Below, piece by piece: positions 36,965 to 45,539 of a stretch of 64,000 nucleotides of DNA. Where the stretch lies: the NCBI GenBank assembly GCA_024640365.1, contig JAHEFE010000010.1, positions 17,829-81,828 of the forward strand. The letters run 5' to 3'. Position numbers and translations under genes: made by a program. The stretch is from Woeseiaceae bacterium (GTDB lineage: Bacteria > Pseudomonadota > Gammaproteobacteria > Steroidobacterales > Woeseiaceae). The notes beneath the pieces are model-generated. The model was not told where the DNA came from. It worked only from the letters and a program-made list of their open reading frames with translations, and made no database searches. The number at the start of each line of letters is the position of its first letter. Position 1 is the stretch's first letter.

Positions 36965-37828
36965 ATGACAACCGCTGTTGCTAAAGTGAACCATGATTTG
37001 ATACTGGCCGGACCGGTAGGAAGTCTCGACGCCTACATTCAGGCTGTCGGCGCCGTTCCCGTCCTGACCAAAGATGAAGAGCAGGTGTTATCACGAAAAT
37101 TTCGTGATGATGAAGACCTTGAATCCGCACGCGCTCTGGTTATGGCGCACTTGCGTTTCGTTGTGCATATCGCCAAGGGCTATCGCGGCTACGGCCTGCC
37201 TATGAGCGACCTGGTACAAGAAGGCAATGTTGGATTGATGAAAGCGGTCAAGCGCTTTGATCCTGATGTGGGCGTGCGACTCGTATCGTTCGCTGTACAT
37301 TGGATCCGCGCCGAGATTCACGAATACGTTTTACGTAACTGGCGTGTTGTTAAAGTCGCCACCACCAAGGCTCAACGTAAATTGTTTTTCAATTTGCGCA
37401 AAGCCAAGAAAAATTTGTCCTGGTTATCGCACGACGAAACTCAAGCTGTGGCAGATGATCTTGGCGTTAGTGTCGCAGAAGTATCGGAAATGGAGAAGCG
37501 CCTGTACGCGCGCGATGCCGGTTTCGACCCCACTCCAAGTGACGATGATGACGACAAGGCATTTAGCCCCGCTGCTTATTTACCGAGCCCCAATTCTGAT
37601 CCGGCAGTAATTCTCGAGAACGCGGACTGGGAAAACGATGCGTCTGAACGCGTTACATCAGCACTGCAACAACTGGATGAGCGCAGTCGCGTTATTCTGC
37701 AAAGTCGCTGGCTTTCAGAAAAGAAGCGCACCTTGCACGAACTCGCCGAAGAATACGGCGTCTCTGCGGAACGTATTCGTCAAATCGAAAACAGTGCGAT
37801 GAAGAAACTAAAATTGGCAATGAGCTAA
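36965..37828 (+). CDS. rpoH: Heat-shock sigma factor RpoH (sigma-32)
   Basis: 287 aa. Region 2 (MAHLRFVVHIAKGYRGYGLP, DLVQEGNVGLMKAVKRFDP), the RpoH box QRKLFFNLR and region 4.2 (LHELAEEYGVSAERIRQIE) are all present. Between them is an acidic insert, SDDDDDKAFSP. GGGAGG (36948-36953) is the ribosome site. It follows ftsX by 200 bases and has its own promoter and CIRCE, so it is likely repressed by HrcA as well as acting in the usual sigma-32 circuit. Confidence 0.97.
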   Translation: MTTAVAKVNHDLILAGPVGSLDAYIQAVGAVPVLTKDEEQVLSRKFRDDEDLESARALVMAHLRFVVHIAKGYRGYGLPMSDLVQEGNVGLMKAVKRFDPDVGVRLVSFAVHWIRAEIHEYVLRNWRVVKVATTKAQRKLFFNLRKAKKNLSWLSHDETQAVADDLGVSVAEVSEMEKRLYARDAGFDPTPSDDDDDKAFSPAAYLPSPNSDPAVILENADWENDASERVTSALQQLDERSRVILQSRWLSEKKRTLHELAEEYGVSAERIRQIENSAMKKLKLAMS

Positions 37829-37854
37829 AACACTTGTTGCTCGCAAACTAGAAA

Positions 37855-37883
37855 AGCCCCGGCCAATGGCCGGGGCTTTTTTT
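37855..37883 (+). terminator. Rho-independent terminator of rpoH
   Basis: AGCCCCGGCC, loop AAT, GGCCGGGGCT, then a T-run. Four T also follow on the other strand, so it may serve the convergent DUF3465 gene. Confidence 0.95.
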
Positions 37884-37910
37884 ATTTCCCGCACCGACGA
37901 TAGTGGCATC

Positions 37911-38237
37911 TCATTCATATTTCTTGCCCCGGAAATCAAGGTAACCGGCCACTTCATTCCTGAATGGGTCACGGTGAGTCCAGTGCAGTGACCCACCTTC
38001 ATCATTCCACTCGTAAATACCGCGAAACCGTATGCGATCCCCGATTCCAGCGGGTACAAGCGCCGCGACTTCGATATTGTGTGCAACCAGCAATGTCTGG
38101 CCGTTTTGCAAATTCAGAACAAAACGCTGGTGCCGATTTTCGGCATGGCCATCGTCGTCGGCAGTGAAAAGCCGCACGATGATGCCAGTACCCTCAACCC
38201 ATTCCCCCGTTTGCTGCCTGGCAAACTGTGCTTGCAT
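37911..38237 (-). CDS. DUF3465 protein
   Basis: 108-residue protein of the DUF3465 family, probably OB-fold-like: EGTGIIVRLFTADDDG, HQRFVLNLQNGQTLLVAHNI, and the family tail LHWTHRDPFRNEVAGYLDFRGKKYE (read in two parts). Many relatives have a signal peptide; here an in-frame stop lies just upstream of the only ATG, so none is encoded. Function unknown. Confidence 0.75.
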   Translation of the reverse strand: MQAQFARQQTGEWVEGTGIIVRLFTADDDGHAENRHQRFVLNLQNGQTLLVAHNIEVAALVPAGIGDRIRFRGIYEWNDEGGSLHWTHRDPFRNEVAGYLDFRGKKYE

Positions 38238-38260
38238 GATCGTTTTCTGGTTGAAGGACT

Positions 38261-38302
38261 ACGGACGCGGGAGTCTTACAAACGTAAGTCTCCCGCGTCC
38301 GT
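38261..38302. repeat. Long near-perfect inverted repeat
   Basis: 13-base arms ACGGACGCGGGAG/CTCCCGCGTCCGT plus inner arms CTTAC/GTAAG around AAAC, broken only by a T-T mismatch. It lies directly downstream of the OmpA-type gene (minus strand). On the plus strand TTTTATT follows; on the minus strand no T-run follows, so its terminator role for ompA is uncertain. Confidence 0.85.
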
Positions 38303-38311
38303 TTTATTCAA

Positions 38312-38986
38312 TCAGCCCGTAACAGGAACCATTGTTATTTCAACACGACGATTCAGCTGCTTGCCGGCTGCTGTCGAGTTGTCCGCTACCGGCCTCGCCT
38401 CGCCCACACCAATTGTGATCAATCGTTGTGGATTGATTTGCTGATTCTGCAAGTACTGCGACACAGCAGCAGCACGACGCTGCGACAAACTCAAGTTGTA
38501 TGCATCGGTGCCATCACTGTCGGTATGTCCTGCAACTTCAACCACAGTCTTGTTGAATTCCTTCAATACCTTGGCGACTGAAGTGAGGACGTCAAAAAAC
38601 TGTGGGCTGAGATCTGAACTGTTGGAAGCAAACGTTATGTTGCCGGGCATATTGAGCGTGATGTTGTCGCCAATACGAGTAACGCTAACGCCGGTGCCTT
38701 GCAGCTCCTCCCGCAACTTGGCTTCCTGTTTATCCTGGTAGTTACCGATAGCACCCCCCGCCAGCGCGCCAACGCCCGCGCCAATCAACGCACGTTGCCG
38801 ACGTTCAACGGCATCGTCACCTGAGGCCAGGCCAATTACAGCACCGGAGACCGCTCCAATAATTGCGCCTTTGGTTGCATCGCTGGTCTTGGATTCCTGC
38901 GTATAGGCATCCAGCGTCTGGCAGCCGGCGAGTAGAACGCCAAGACCAACAGCTGTGAAAATTAATTTAATTTCTTTGATATTCAT
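38312..38986 (-). CDS. OmpA-family lipoprotein (YiaD/Pal-like)
   Basis: Outer-membrane lipoprotein of 224 aa. Lipobox LLAGC at the signal end, a Gly-rich membrane-like stretch (GAIIGAVSGAVIGLASG and ALIGAGVGALAGGAIGN), then an OmpA C-terminal peptidoglycan-binding domain: AGHTDSDGTDAYNLSLSQRR and GVGEARPVADN with NRRVEI. The ATG at 38986 has AGGGG six bases upstream; a TTG six bases earlier is also in frame. Likely tethers the outer membrane to peptidoglycan. Confidence 0.9.
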   Translation of the reverse strand: MNIKEIKLIFTAVGLGVLLAGCQTLDAYTQESKTSDATKGAIIGAVSGAVIGLASGDDAVERRQRALIGAGVGALAGGAIGNYQDKQEAKLREELQGTGVSVTRIGDNITLNMPGNITFASNSSDLSPQFFDVLTSVAKVLKEFNKTVVEVAGHTDSDGTDAYNLSLSQRRAAAVSQYLQNQQINPQRLITIGVGEARPVADNSTAAGKQLNRRVEITMVPVTG

Positions 38987-39198
38987 GGACAACCCCTGAT
39001 TGAACTAGAACCCGCCCGCCGAGCACTAATTGTTGTTACTCGGACAGGCCATCACCAATGATGTTCGGTCTAATTCTATAATAGTAGTCATTTTATACAC
39101 GGATCGGCTGAACGGTGCCTTAACAACGACGTCGGTTTGAATAACTTCAACCCTTCGAAAGTTGTAATATCCGCAATTCCCGCAGCACGGAGACCAGC

Positions 39199-39666
39199 AT
39201 GGCAGAGGCGGAACGTTGGTTGGCAGAGTTCGCAGCCACTCAGGAACAAGTTGTGCGACCAATCCTGTACTGGCCATCAGTATTCCTGATTATCCTGGGC
39301 ACGGTTGGTTTGCTTTGGAGTCTCCCGGTGCCAGCGGCGTTCCAGGCTATATCGCCTGCATTGAACTGGGGCACGACATTCTTACTGGCAGCCATCGTTT
39401 ATTATTTTGTGATCTCAATGCCGCTGGCTGTTGGCATGTTGCCATTCGTCATCGGCGTGGCCGCCGTGGAATCGCGGATCGCCGCCCAGCCCTTTCCAGT
39501 ACTCTGGACATCCATTGAACTGACTTTCGCGGGTCTCACTGGCCTGTGGTTTGCGCGCGGCGACGTTCCCGCTTGGCCTTTTCTCGGCCGCCACCTGCAA
39601 CTCGTCATGCTTGGCCCCTTGTGGCTGTTGGCAGACATCTATCGACGTCTACGCATCCCTTTCTGA
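39199..39666 (+). CDS. Mpo1-like (DUF962) membrane protein lacking the catalytic histidines
   Basis: 155 aa with four membrane helices. The framework matches the DUF962/Mpo1 family (WLAEFAATQEQ at the N-terminus, VGLLWSLP, LNWGTTFLLAAIVYYF, LVMLGPLWLLADIYRRL at the C-terminus). Active members carry His in an HQNPxNKxxH-type motif and in later GHK-type segments that bind iron. Here the corresponding positions are TQEQVVRPILYW and GLWFARGDVP, and the only His in the protein is His in GRHLQ. A non-catalytic or altered function is inferred. Confidence 0.65.
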   Translation: MAEAERWLAEFAATQEQVVRPILYWPSVFLIILGTVGLLWSLPVPAAFQAISPALNWGTTFLLAAIVYYFVISMPLAVGMLPFVIGVAAVESRIAAQPFPVLWTSIELTFAGLTGLWFARGDVPAWPFLGRHLQLVMLGPLWLLADIYRRLRIPF

Positions 39667-39744
39667 AAAATTGTCGCTGACCCGGCCCGACGATTCCGCT
39701 AGAATCTGACCCCCGATATACCTCTATAGATGCCTGGAGCTCCC

Positions 39745-40941
39745 GTGGCCAACACCGAATCTGCAAAAAAAGCCTCAGCCGCTGCGCTGAATCCTCTAGA
39801 CCTGTTTGACGTCAGGGCTGAACTGACCGACGAGGAACGTATGGTGCAAGACACCGTAGGTCGCTTTGTCGACGACAAAGTACTGCCCGTTATTCGCGAA
39901 GCCTTTGAAAATCACGCCTTTCCGCGAGAGCTGATCAGCCAGGTTGCCGATCTCGGCCTGCTGGGCAGCTCTATCGAAGGCTACGACTGCGCTGGCTTGA
40001 ATGGCATCAGCTATGGCCTGATCTGTCAGGAACTCGAGCGCGGTGACTCCGGTCTGCGAAGTTTCGTGTCGGTGCAGAGCAGCCTGGTGATGTACCCGAT
40101 TTACAGCTACGGCTCCGAAGAGCAGAAGCAACGCTGGTTGCCTGCGATGGCCCGTGGCGAAGCTATCGGCTGTTTCGGTCTGACCGAACCGCACGGTGGT
40201 TCCGATCCGTCCAACATGAAGACGAACGCCAAGCGCGATGGTGATGACTGGATTCTGAATGGCTCCAAGATGTGGATCACCAATGGCACGATCGCCGATG
40301 CCGCCGTTGTCTGGGCTATGACTGATGAGGGAATACGCGGCTTCATCGTCGAAAAAGGCATGCCCGGATTTGAGGCGCAAGAAATTCACAACAAGTTTTC
40401 ATTGCGCGCATCAGTCACAGCAGCACTGTTCTTTGATAACGTCCGCCTCCCAAGCTCCAGCGTCCTGCCAGGCGTTGTCGGCCTTAAGGGCCCACTGAGC
40501 TGCCTCACCCAGGCGCGCTTCGGCATAGCCTGGGGCGTCATCGGGGCCGCGCAAGCCTGTCTGAACGAAGTGATTCATTACACGGCTGATCGCATTCTGT
40601 TCGACCGCCCGCTTTCTCACAACCAGGCTATCCAGATTCGCCTCGCCAACATGGCTCGGCAAATCACGACGGCCCAATTGCTTGCACTGCAACTCGGCCG
40701 CCTTAAAGACCAGGGTCGTTTACGGCCAACGCAAGTATCTGTCGCAAAGTGGAATAACGTGCGTATGGCGCTCGATATTGCTCGTGACGCGCGGGATATC
40801 CTCGGCGGCGCCGGCATCAGTGCGGAATACGTTCCCATTCGGCATATGCTGAACCTGGAGAGTGTCATCACCTATGAAGGCACCGAAACAGTTCATCAAC
40901 TCGTCGTCGGCAAAGAACTGACGGGCGTTAACGCATTCTGA
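39745..40941 (+). CDS. gcdH: Acyl-CoA dehydrogenase, glutaryl-CoA dehydrogenase type
   Basis: FAD enzyme of lysine/tryptophan catabolism that converts glutaryl-CoA to crotonyl-CoA. About 398 aa. Features: CFGLTEPHGGSDPSNMKTNA, WILNGSKMWITNG, IHNKFSLRAS, ARFGIAWGVIGAA, and the catalytic base Glu in ITYEGTETVHQLVVG. The GTG at 39745 has GGAG five bases upstream; an ATG at 39730 has none. Followed by a MATE transporter gene. Confidence 0.92.
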   Translation: MANTESAKKASAAALNPLDLFDVRAELTDEERMVQDTVGRFVDDKVLPVIREAFENHAFPRELISQVADLGLLGSSIEGYDCAGLNGISYGLICQELERGDSGLRSFVSVQSSLVMYPIYSYGSEEQKQRWLPAMARGEAIGCFGLTEPHGGSDPSNMKTNAKRDGDDWILNGSKMWITNGTIADAAVVWAMTDEGIRGFIVEKGMPGFEAQEIHNKFSLRASVTAALFFDNVRLPSSSVLPGVVGLKGPLSCLTQARFGIAWGVIGAAQACLNEVIHYTADRILFDRPLSHNQAIQIRLANMARQITTAQLLALQLGRLKDQGRLRPTQVSVAKWNNVRMALDIARDARDILGGAGISAEYVPIRHMLNLESVITYEGTETVHQLVVGKELTGVNAF

Positions 40942-40987
40942 TTTGCCCGGCAGTGTTTATCTGCCGTCAAGTCCAGAGCGCTGCCGC

Positions 40988-42322
40988 ATGAACTCGTCTG
41001 AACGGTTACCGGGACTTCCCGGTAACCGTGACATCTGGCGCATTGCCGCGCCAATGATTCTCTCGAATATTTCCGTACCCCTGCTAGGCATGGTCGATAC
41101 GGGGGTCACCGGCCACCTGGACGACGCCGTCTACCTTGCCGCCGTTGCCGTCGGCGCGACACTGTTCGGGGTTCTCTATAATGGCGTCAATTTCTTGCGC
41201 ATGGGAACCACTGGTATAGCGGCGCAACGCTTTGGTGCCAATGATGCCGATGGCTTACGCGAAGCGCTGGGGCAAGCCGTTTTGGTAGCCCTTGCTATTG
41301 CCGCTCTGCTGCTCTTGCTGCAACAACCAATCGGGCGCGGCGCTATTCAGATAATAGCGGCCGATACGCACATTGCGCAGTACGCTTACGAGTACTTTTC
41401 GATTCGAATCTGGAGTGCGCCGGCAACGCTAGTCAACTTTGCATTGATTGGCTGGTTCATCGGACTGCAAAATGCTCGCATACCGCTCTTCATGATGCTG
41501 GTCATTAACCTCACCAATATTTTTCTCGACGTCCTGCTAGTAGTCTTTCTCGGAATGAAGGTCGACGGCGTCGCCGCCGCATCAGTCATTGCTGAATTTT
41601 CCGGACTCGCGGTGGGTCTTTACTTCGTTGCCGTTGAACTGCGCCATCATGGCGGCCAGTGGGATCTCGCCAGATTGTTACAAATTGAAAAGTACCGCGT
41701 TTTTTTTGCCCTCAACGGCCATCTTTTTGTACGCACTTTAGCGCTGATGTTCACGATTACATTTATCACCGCACAAGGCGCTCGTCTGGGTGGCCTGGTA
41801 CTTGCCGCAAATGCTGTTCTTCTTAATCTGCAGTATCTGTTGTCATTCGCTCTGGACGGTGTCGCTCACGCCGCCGAGGCCCTTGTCGGCAAAGCAATTG
41901 GCGCCAGTAATCGCGCATCACTGAAGCAAGCTGTATCCATAACGCTGAAGTGGTCTCTGTTGATTGCAGTCGGCTTCACGTTGTTATTTGCAGTCGGCGG
42001 AGGCCTCTATATCAACATGCTCACCGACCTTGAGGACGTTCGTGCCACGACACTGCAATACCTGCCCTGGCTGATCGCTTCGCCACTTATTTCGGTCTGG
42101 TCCTTTTTGTATGATGGGGTTTTCGTAGGCGCGACCCGCGCTCGGGAGATGCGCGATATCATGTTGTTGTCGAGTTTCGCGGTCTTTGTCCCCGCCTGGT
42201 ATTTACTGCAAGGTCTTGGCAATCACGGACTGTGGTTTGCTTTCCTGATATTCATGGCAAGCCGAGGCATCGGCATGCACTACTACTTTCGCAGCCGCGT
42301 TTTGGGGCTGGTCACTAACTAG
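40988..42322 (+). CDS. dinF: MATE efflux transporter, DinF type
   Basis: 444 aa from the ATG at 40988 (MNSSERLPGLPGNRDIWRIA), with 12 hydrophobic helices. DinF-branch features: IAAPMILSNISVPLLGMVDT, GHLDDAVYLAAVAVGATLF and NFLRMGTTGIAAQRFG. Cation-coupled multidrug export is the family role; the substrate is unknown. Its stop overlaps the stop of the next, convergent MATE gene by four bases. Confidence 0.9.
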   Translation: MNSSERLPGLPGNRDIWRIAAPMILSNISVPLLGMVDTGVTGHLDDAVYLAAVAVGATLFGVLYNGVNFLRMGTTGIAAQRFGANDADGLREALGQAVLVALAIAALLLLLQQPIGRGAIQIIAADTHIAQYAYEYFSIRIWSAPATLVNFALIGWFIGLQNARIPLFMMLVINLTNIFLDVLLVVFLGMKVDGVAAASVIAEFSGLAVGLYFVAVELRHHGGQWDLARLLQIEKYRVFFALNGHLFVRTLALMFTITFITAQGARLGGLVLAANAVLLNLQYLLSFALDGVAHAAEALVGKAIGASNRASLKQAVSITLKWSLLIAVGFTLLFAVGGGLYINMLTDLEDVRATTLQYLPWLIASPLISVWSFLYDGVFVGATRAREMRDIMLLSSFAVFVPAWYLLQGLGNHGLWFAFLIFMASRGIGMHYYFRSRVLGLVTN

Positions 42323-43695
42323 GATGTGGATTCGCTGTCAGCGAGTTTGGCCGCGTCGGCCTCTTGGGCAACTTCACGCATCGCCCACAGGTAGGCGAGT
42401 ACGCCAGCCAAGATGTTGGCGATTGCGTAAGCCGCGAAGATACCCTTGATCTCAAACCAGAGCTCCGCGACATATGCCAGCGGAATATACAGTACGGCCA
42501 TTCGAGCGATACTGATCGCAACTGCTGGCATCGGCCTACCCATGCCGTTAAAAGCTGCATTCATCACCATCACTGTGCCGTAAGCGCCGTAACTGATCGG
42601 TGCTATCCACAGGAACAGCGTTGCCACTCTGACCACCTCCGCGTGATCACTGAAGAGTGCAGACAACTGCCTGCCAAACACTCCCAGCATCACAGCAATC
42701 AACAAGCCAAACGCGATGCTGAATAACGAACAAAGTTTAAGCGCCTCAAAAATGCGATCGGTTCGGCGAGCGGATAAGTTCTGGCCAATAAATGGGCCAA
42801 TGATCGCGGACATCGCGTAGAACATAACCAGGGTCAAAGACTCAATGCGACTTGCGACACCGAAACCAGCTACGACCTCCGGCCCGTAACGAGCAACCAT
42901 TGCGGTAACCACGCCCAGACCAATCGGAATAATGGCGTTGGTTGCTGCTGCGGGCAGCCCGACATGGGAGATGTCTCGCCACGACTCCTTTAATTCTTCG
43001 ATATCAGGCCTGGTCAGGCTCAGCATATCGAGACGCCAGTAAAGGTAGGCAATACCGAGAAGACACAGGACAGTTCGCGATATCGCAAGAGCAAGGGCCG
43101 CCCCGTTCAATGACATCGCTGGAACGGGGCCAAAACCAAAAATCAAAATCGGGTCAAGAATGATCGTCGCAATCGAAGCGGCCACCATCAGCGCACTCGG
43201 CAAGGCCGTGTCGCCAACGGCACGCATCGCACTCATCCCCACCATGCCAACAACAACAAAAGGCACCGCCGCATACAGGATAATCATGTACTGACGAATC
43301 ATGGGCATCATCTCTGGTGGCGCGCCCATCAGCGAAAACAGTGGATCAATCAACACTATGCCAACCGAGGCCACTACCAAGGTGATAAGAAACGAAATGA
43401 TCAGGCTATCGGTAGTCAAACGGCGAACACGGCGCTGGTTGTTCAGTCCGATTGCTCTTGCTACAACCGACGATGTGCCGGCACCCAGGCCGATGGCAAC
43501 ACTGGTGACGATCATCAGGATAGGGAATGCAAAGCTGAGAGCTGCAAGCTCATTCGTGCCTACCTGACCAATGAAATAGGTGTCGGCAAAGGACTGCAAC
43601 ATCATCGCGAAAATGCCGCCGAGCACCGGCAAAGTCATGACGGTCAAATGCCGGCCAACAGATCCCTCTGTTAATTTTGCGCGTGGTGCATTCAT
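42319..43695 (-). CDS. MATE efflux transporter (MepA/NorM-like branch)
   Basis: 458 aa, 12 helices. PVLGGIFAMMLQSFADTYFI, GAGTSSVVARAIGLNNQRR and FNGMGRPMPAVAISIARM mark it as a MATE family member of a different branch from the neighbour at 40988. ATG start at 43695. Substrate unknown. Confidence 0.88.
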   Translation of the reverse strand: MNAPRAKLTEGSVGRHLTVMTLPVLGGIFAMMLQSFADTYFIGQVGTNELAALSFAFPILMIVTSVAIGLGAGTSSVVARAIGLNNQRRVRRLTTDSLIISFLITLVVASVGIVLIDPLFSLMGAPPEMMPMIRQYMIILYAAVPFVVVGMVGMSAMRAVGDTALPSALMVAASIATIILDPILIFGFGPVPAMSLNGAALALAISRTVLCLLGIAYLYWRLDMLSLTRPDIEELKESWRDISHVGLPAAATNAIIPIGLGVVTAMVARYGPEVVAGFGVASRIESLTLVMFYAMSAIIGPFIGQNLSARRTDRIFEALKLCSLFSIAFGLLIAVMLGVFGRQLSALFSDHAEVVRVATLFLWIAPISYGAYGTVMVMNAAFNGMGRPMPAVAISIARMAVLYIPLAYVAELWFEIKGIFAAYAIANILAGVLAYLWAMREVAQEADAAKLADSESTS

Positions 43696-43843
43696 CGGAA
43701 AGCCGAGTTCTCTCGCTTGGACACTGGATTGGAGGTGAAAATAGATATTTACAAGCGAACTATGACTCAGCTACAGGCAGCTGGCAATGAGGTACCATAT
43801 TGCACTAGCCCAACAGCCTTGAAGTTACTTGAAGATTGCTGCC

Positions 43844-44374
43844 ATGAAATGGAAAACACTGGATTCAAAAGTTGTTTACGACAACCCGTGGATCACGGTC
43901 TACGAAGACCAGGTTATCAACCCAAACGGCGGCCAGAATCTGTATGGCAAAGTCAGCTTCAAGAACGTCGCCGCCGCCATTATCCCGCTGGACAAAGACA
44001 ACAACACCTGGCTCGTAGGCCAGCAGCGCTACACGTTGGGACTCTACTCATGGGAGATTCCGATGGGTGGCGCACCGCGGACGGAACCCACATTGCAATG
44101 GGCCAAGCGCGAGTTACGTGAAGAGACCGGTCTGACAGCCAGCCGCTGGACGGAAGTCATGCGAATGCACGTCAGCAACTCGATCACTGATGAAGAGGGT
44201 ATTGTGTATCTCGCGCAGGACCTTACGGAAGGCGCAACAGAGTTTGAAGACTCTGAAAAACTGGATATTCGGAAGCTGCCTTTCAGCGAGGCAATCCGCA
44301 TGGTGGAGTCCGGTGAAATCACCGACGCCATTTCAATAGCGGCGTTGCTGCGCGTCCGCTTTTTGCTGGACTAG
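43844..44374 (+). CDS. Nudix hydrolase (ADP-ribose-pyrophosphatase-like)
   Basis: 176 aa from the ATG at 43844 (MKWKTLDSKVVYDNPWITVY). It has a complete Nudix box, GX5EX7REUXEEXGU, in GGAPRTEPTLQWAKRELREE followed by TGL. The domain order resembles ADP-sugar pyrophosphatases. A TTG at 43829 would add five residues. Substrate not determined. Confidence 0.88.
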   Translation: MKWKTLDSKVVYDNPWITVYEDQVINPNGGQNLYGKVSFKNVAAAIIPLDKDNNTWLVGQQRYTLGLYSWEIPMGGAPRTEPTLQWAKRELREETGLTASRWTEVMRMHVSNSITDEEGIVYLAQDLTEGATEFEDSEKLDIRKLPFSEAIRMVESGEITDAISIAALLRVRFLLD

Positions 44375-44678
44375 CTCGCAAGCTTTATAAAGCAATCCAT
44401 TCTGACGGTTGGTCGCGACTCATCAATTTGATCAATCGAGTTCGCGACACACAGATAGCGTAATTCGGATGCCAGCTTTTTTGTTGCGGCGGAATCCACG
44501 AAATCTGTTGTGGTTCAGTAGTTGATGCTGTGGGTGTATTAGTAGACATTCCATGACTCCTTCATGTTGAATCATGGTTAGTAAGCGCCTCGCCGTAGGC
44601 AAGATGCCGTTGACCACATGGCAATACGGGGATGGAATGTGGCAAATTGTGTCATTGCTTGTTAATTCGGAGCAGTCA
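44375..44678. other. Intergenic stretch without a recognisable gene
   Basis: 304 bases between the Nudix gene and the response regulator. A minus-strand frame (44432-44719) has no protein-like features. An imperfect repeat CCACAT (44614-44619) and ATGTGG (44637-44642) lies just before the regulator start. Confidence 0.5.
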
Positions 44679-45371
44679 GTGCCCAAACGAATAGCCATAG
44701 TTGAAGATGAACCCGCCATCCGCGAAAACTACGCGGCAGCGTTTCGCCGCGAAGGGTATGCCATTGATACCTATGAGTCGCGCCCAGCGGCCATTACCGC
44801 GTTCGATTTGCGCCTGCCCGATCTCGTAATTATCGATATCAATCTTAAAAACGATGTCGAAGGGGGCTTTGAACTCTGTCGCGAACTGCGTGCCCGCGCG
44901 GCCGAGCTGCCCATTATCTTCCTGACGGCGCGCGACAGTGAATTCGATGCCGTCTCCGGTTTGCGCCTGGGCGCCGACGACTACCTCACCAAGGACATTA
45001 GCCTGCCGCACCTGATGGCGCGCATAGCGGCGCTGTTTCGGCGCCTTGAGGTGATGCAAAAACCGGCGGCAGCAGAAGCGAAGATTACGCGCGGCAATCT
45101 GGAAATAGATGTGGATCGCATGAAAATCCGCTGGAGCGAGCAGCCCGTTACGGTCACCCTGACGGAATTCTGGATAATCCACGCGCTGGCACGTTATCCC
45201 GGTCATGTAAAAAATCGGCAACAACTGATGGATGCCGCCCAGACCGTCCTGGATGACAACACGATCACCTCCCACATCAAGCGAATACGGCGCAAGTTTC
45301 TTGATGTGGACAAGGATTTTGACGCCATTGAGACGGTTTACGGCATGGGCTACCGCTGGCTCAGCGACTAG
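44679..45371 (+). CDS. pdsR: Response regulator of the proteobacterial dedicated sortase type
   Basis: OmpR-type DNA-binding response regulator, 230 aa from the GTG at 44679 (GGAG six bases upstream). Receiver with IVEDEPAIRENY, phospho-acceptor Asp in LVIIDINLKNDVEGGFE and Lys in DYLTKDIS; winged-helix output with VTLTEFWIIHALARYPGHVK and ITSHIKRIRRKF. By eye it matches the regulator that accompanies marine proteobacterial sortases (PdsR family). The partner kinase follows at 45540. No sortase gene is visible in this window. Confidence 0.83.
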   Translation: MPKRIAIVEDEPAIRENYAAAFRREGYAIDTYESRPAAITAFDLRLPDLVIIDINLKNDVEGGFELCRELRARAAELPIIFLTARDSEFDAVSGLRLGADDYLTKDISLPHLMARIAALFRRLEVMQKPAAAEAKITRGNLEIDVDRMKIRWSEQPVTVTLTEFWIIHALARYPGHVKNRQQLMDAAQTVLDDNTITSHIKRIRRKFLDVDKDFDAIETVYGMGYRWLSD

Positions 45372-45539
45372 GGAGCGTCTGATTAATACCGGGCGGGATG
45401 ATGTGAAATTCAAAAGGTTCAAACTCGAGGCGCAAAACGCCGATAATAGCGGGACTATTACCAAGTTTTGCAACACAGAAGTTGGATATTTCGCACTCAC
45501 AACGGCCGTTCATGAATTCGTCAGAGGCTCCCTGGATAA

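Noticed and set aside
39077..39082. TATAAT hexamer as promoter for the Mpo1-like gene
   Set aside because: No acceptable -35 at the right distance.
44432..44719. 95-codon minus-strand frame before pdsR
   Set aside because: No ribosome site and overlaps the regulator start; no recognisable protein features.
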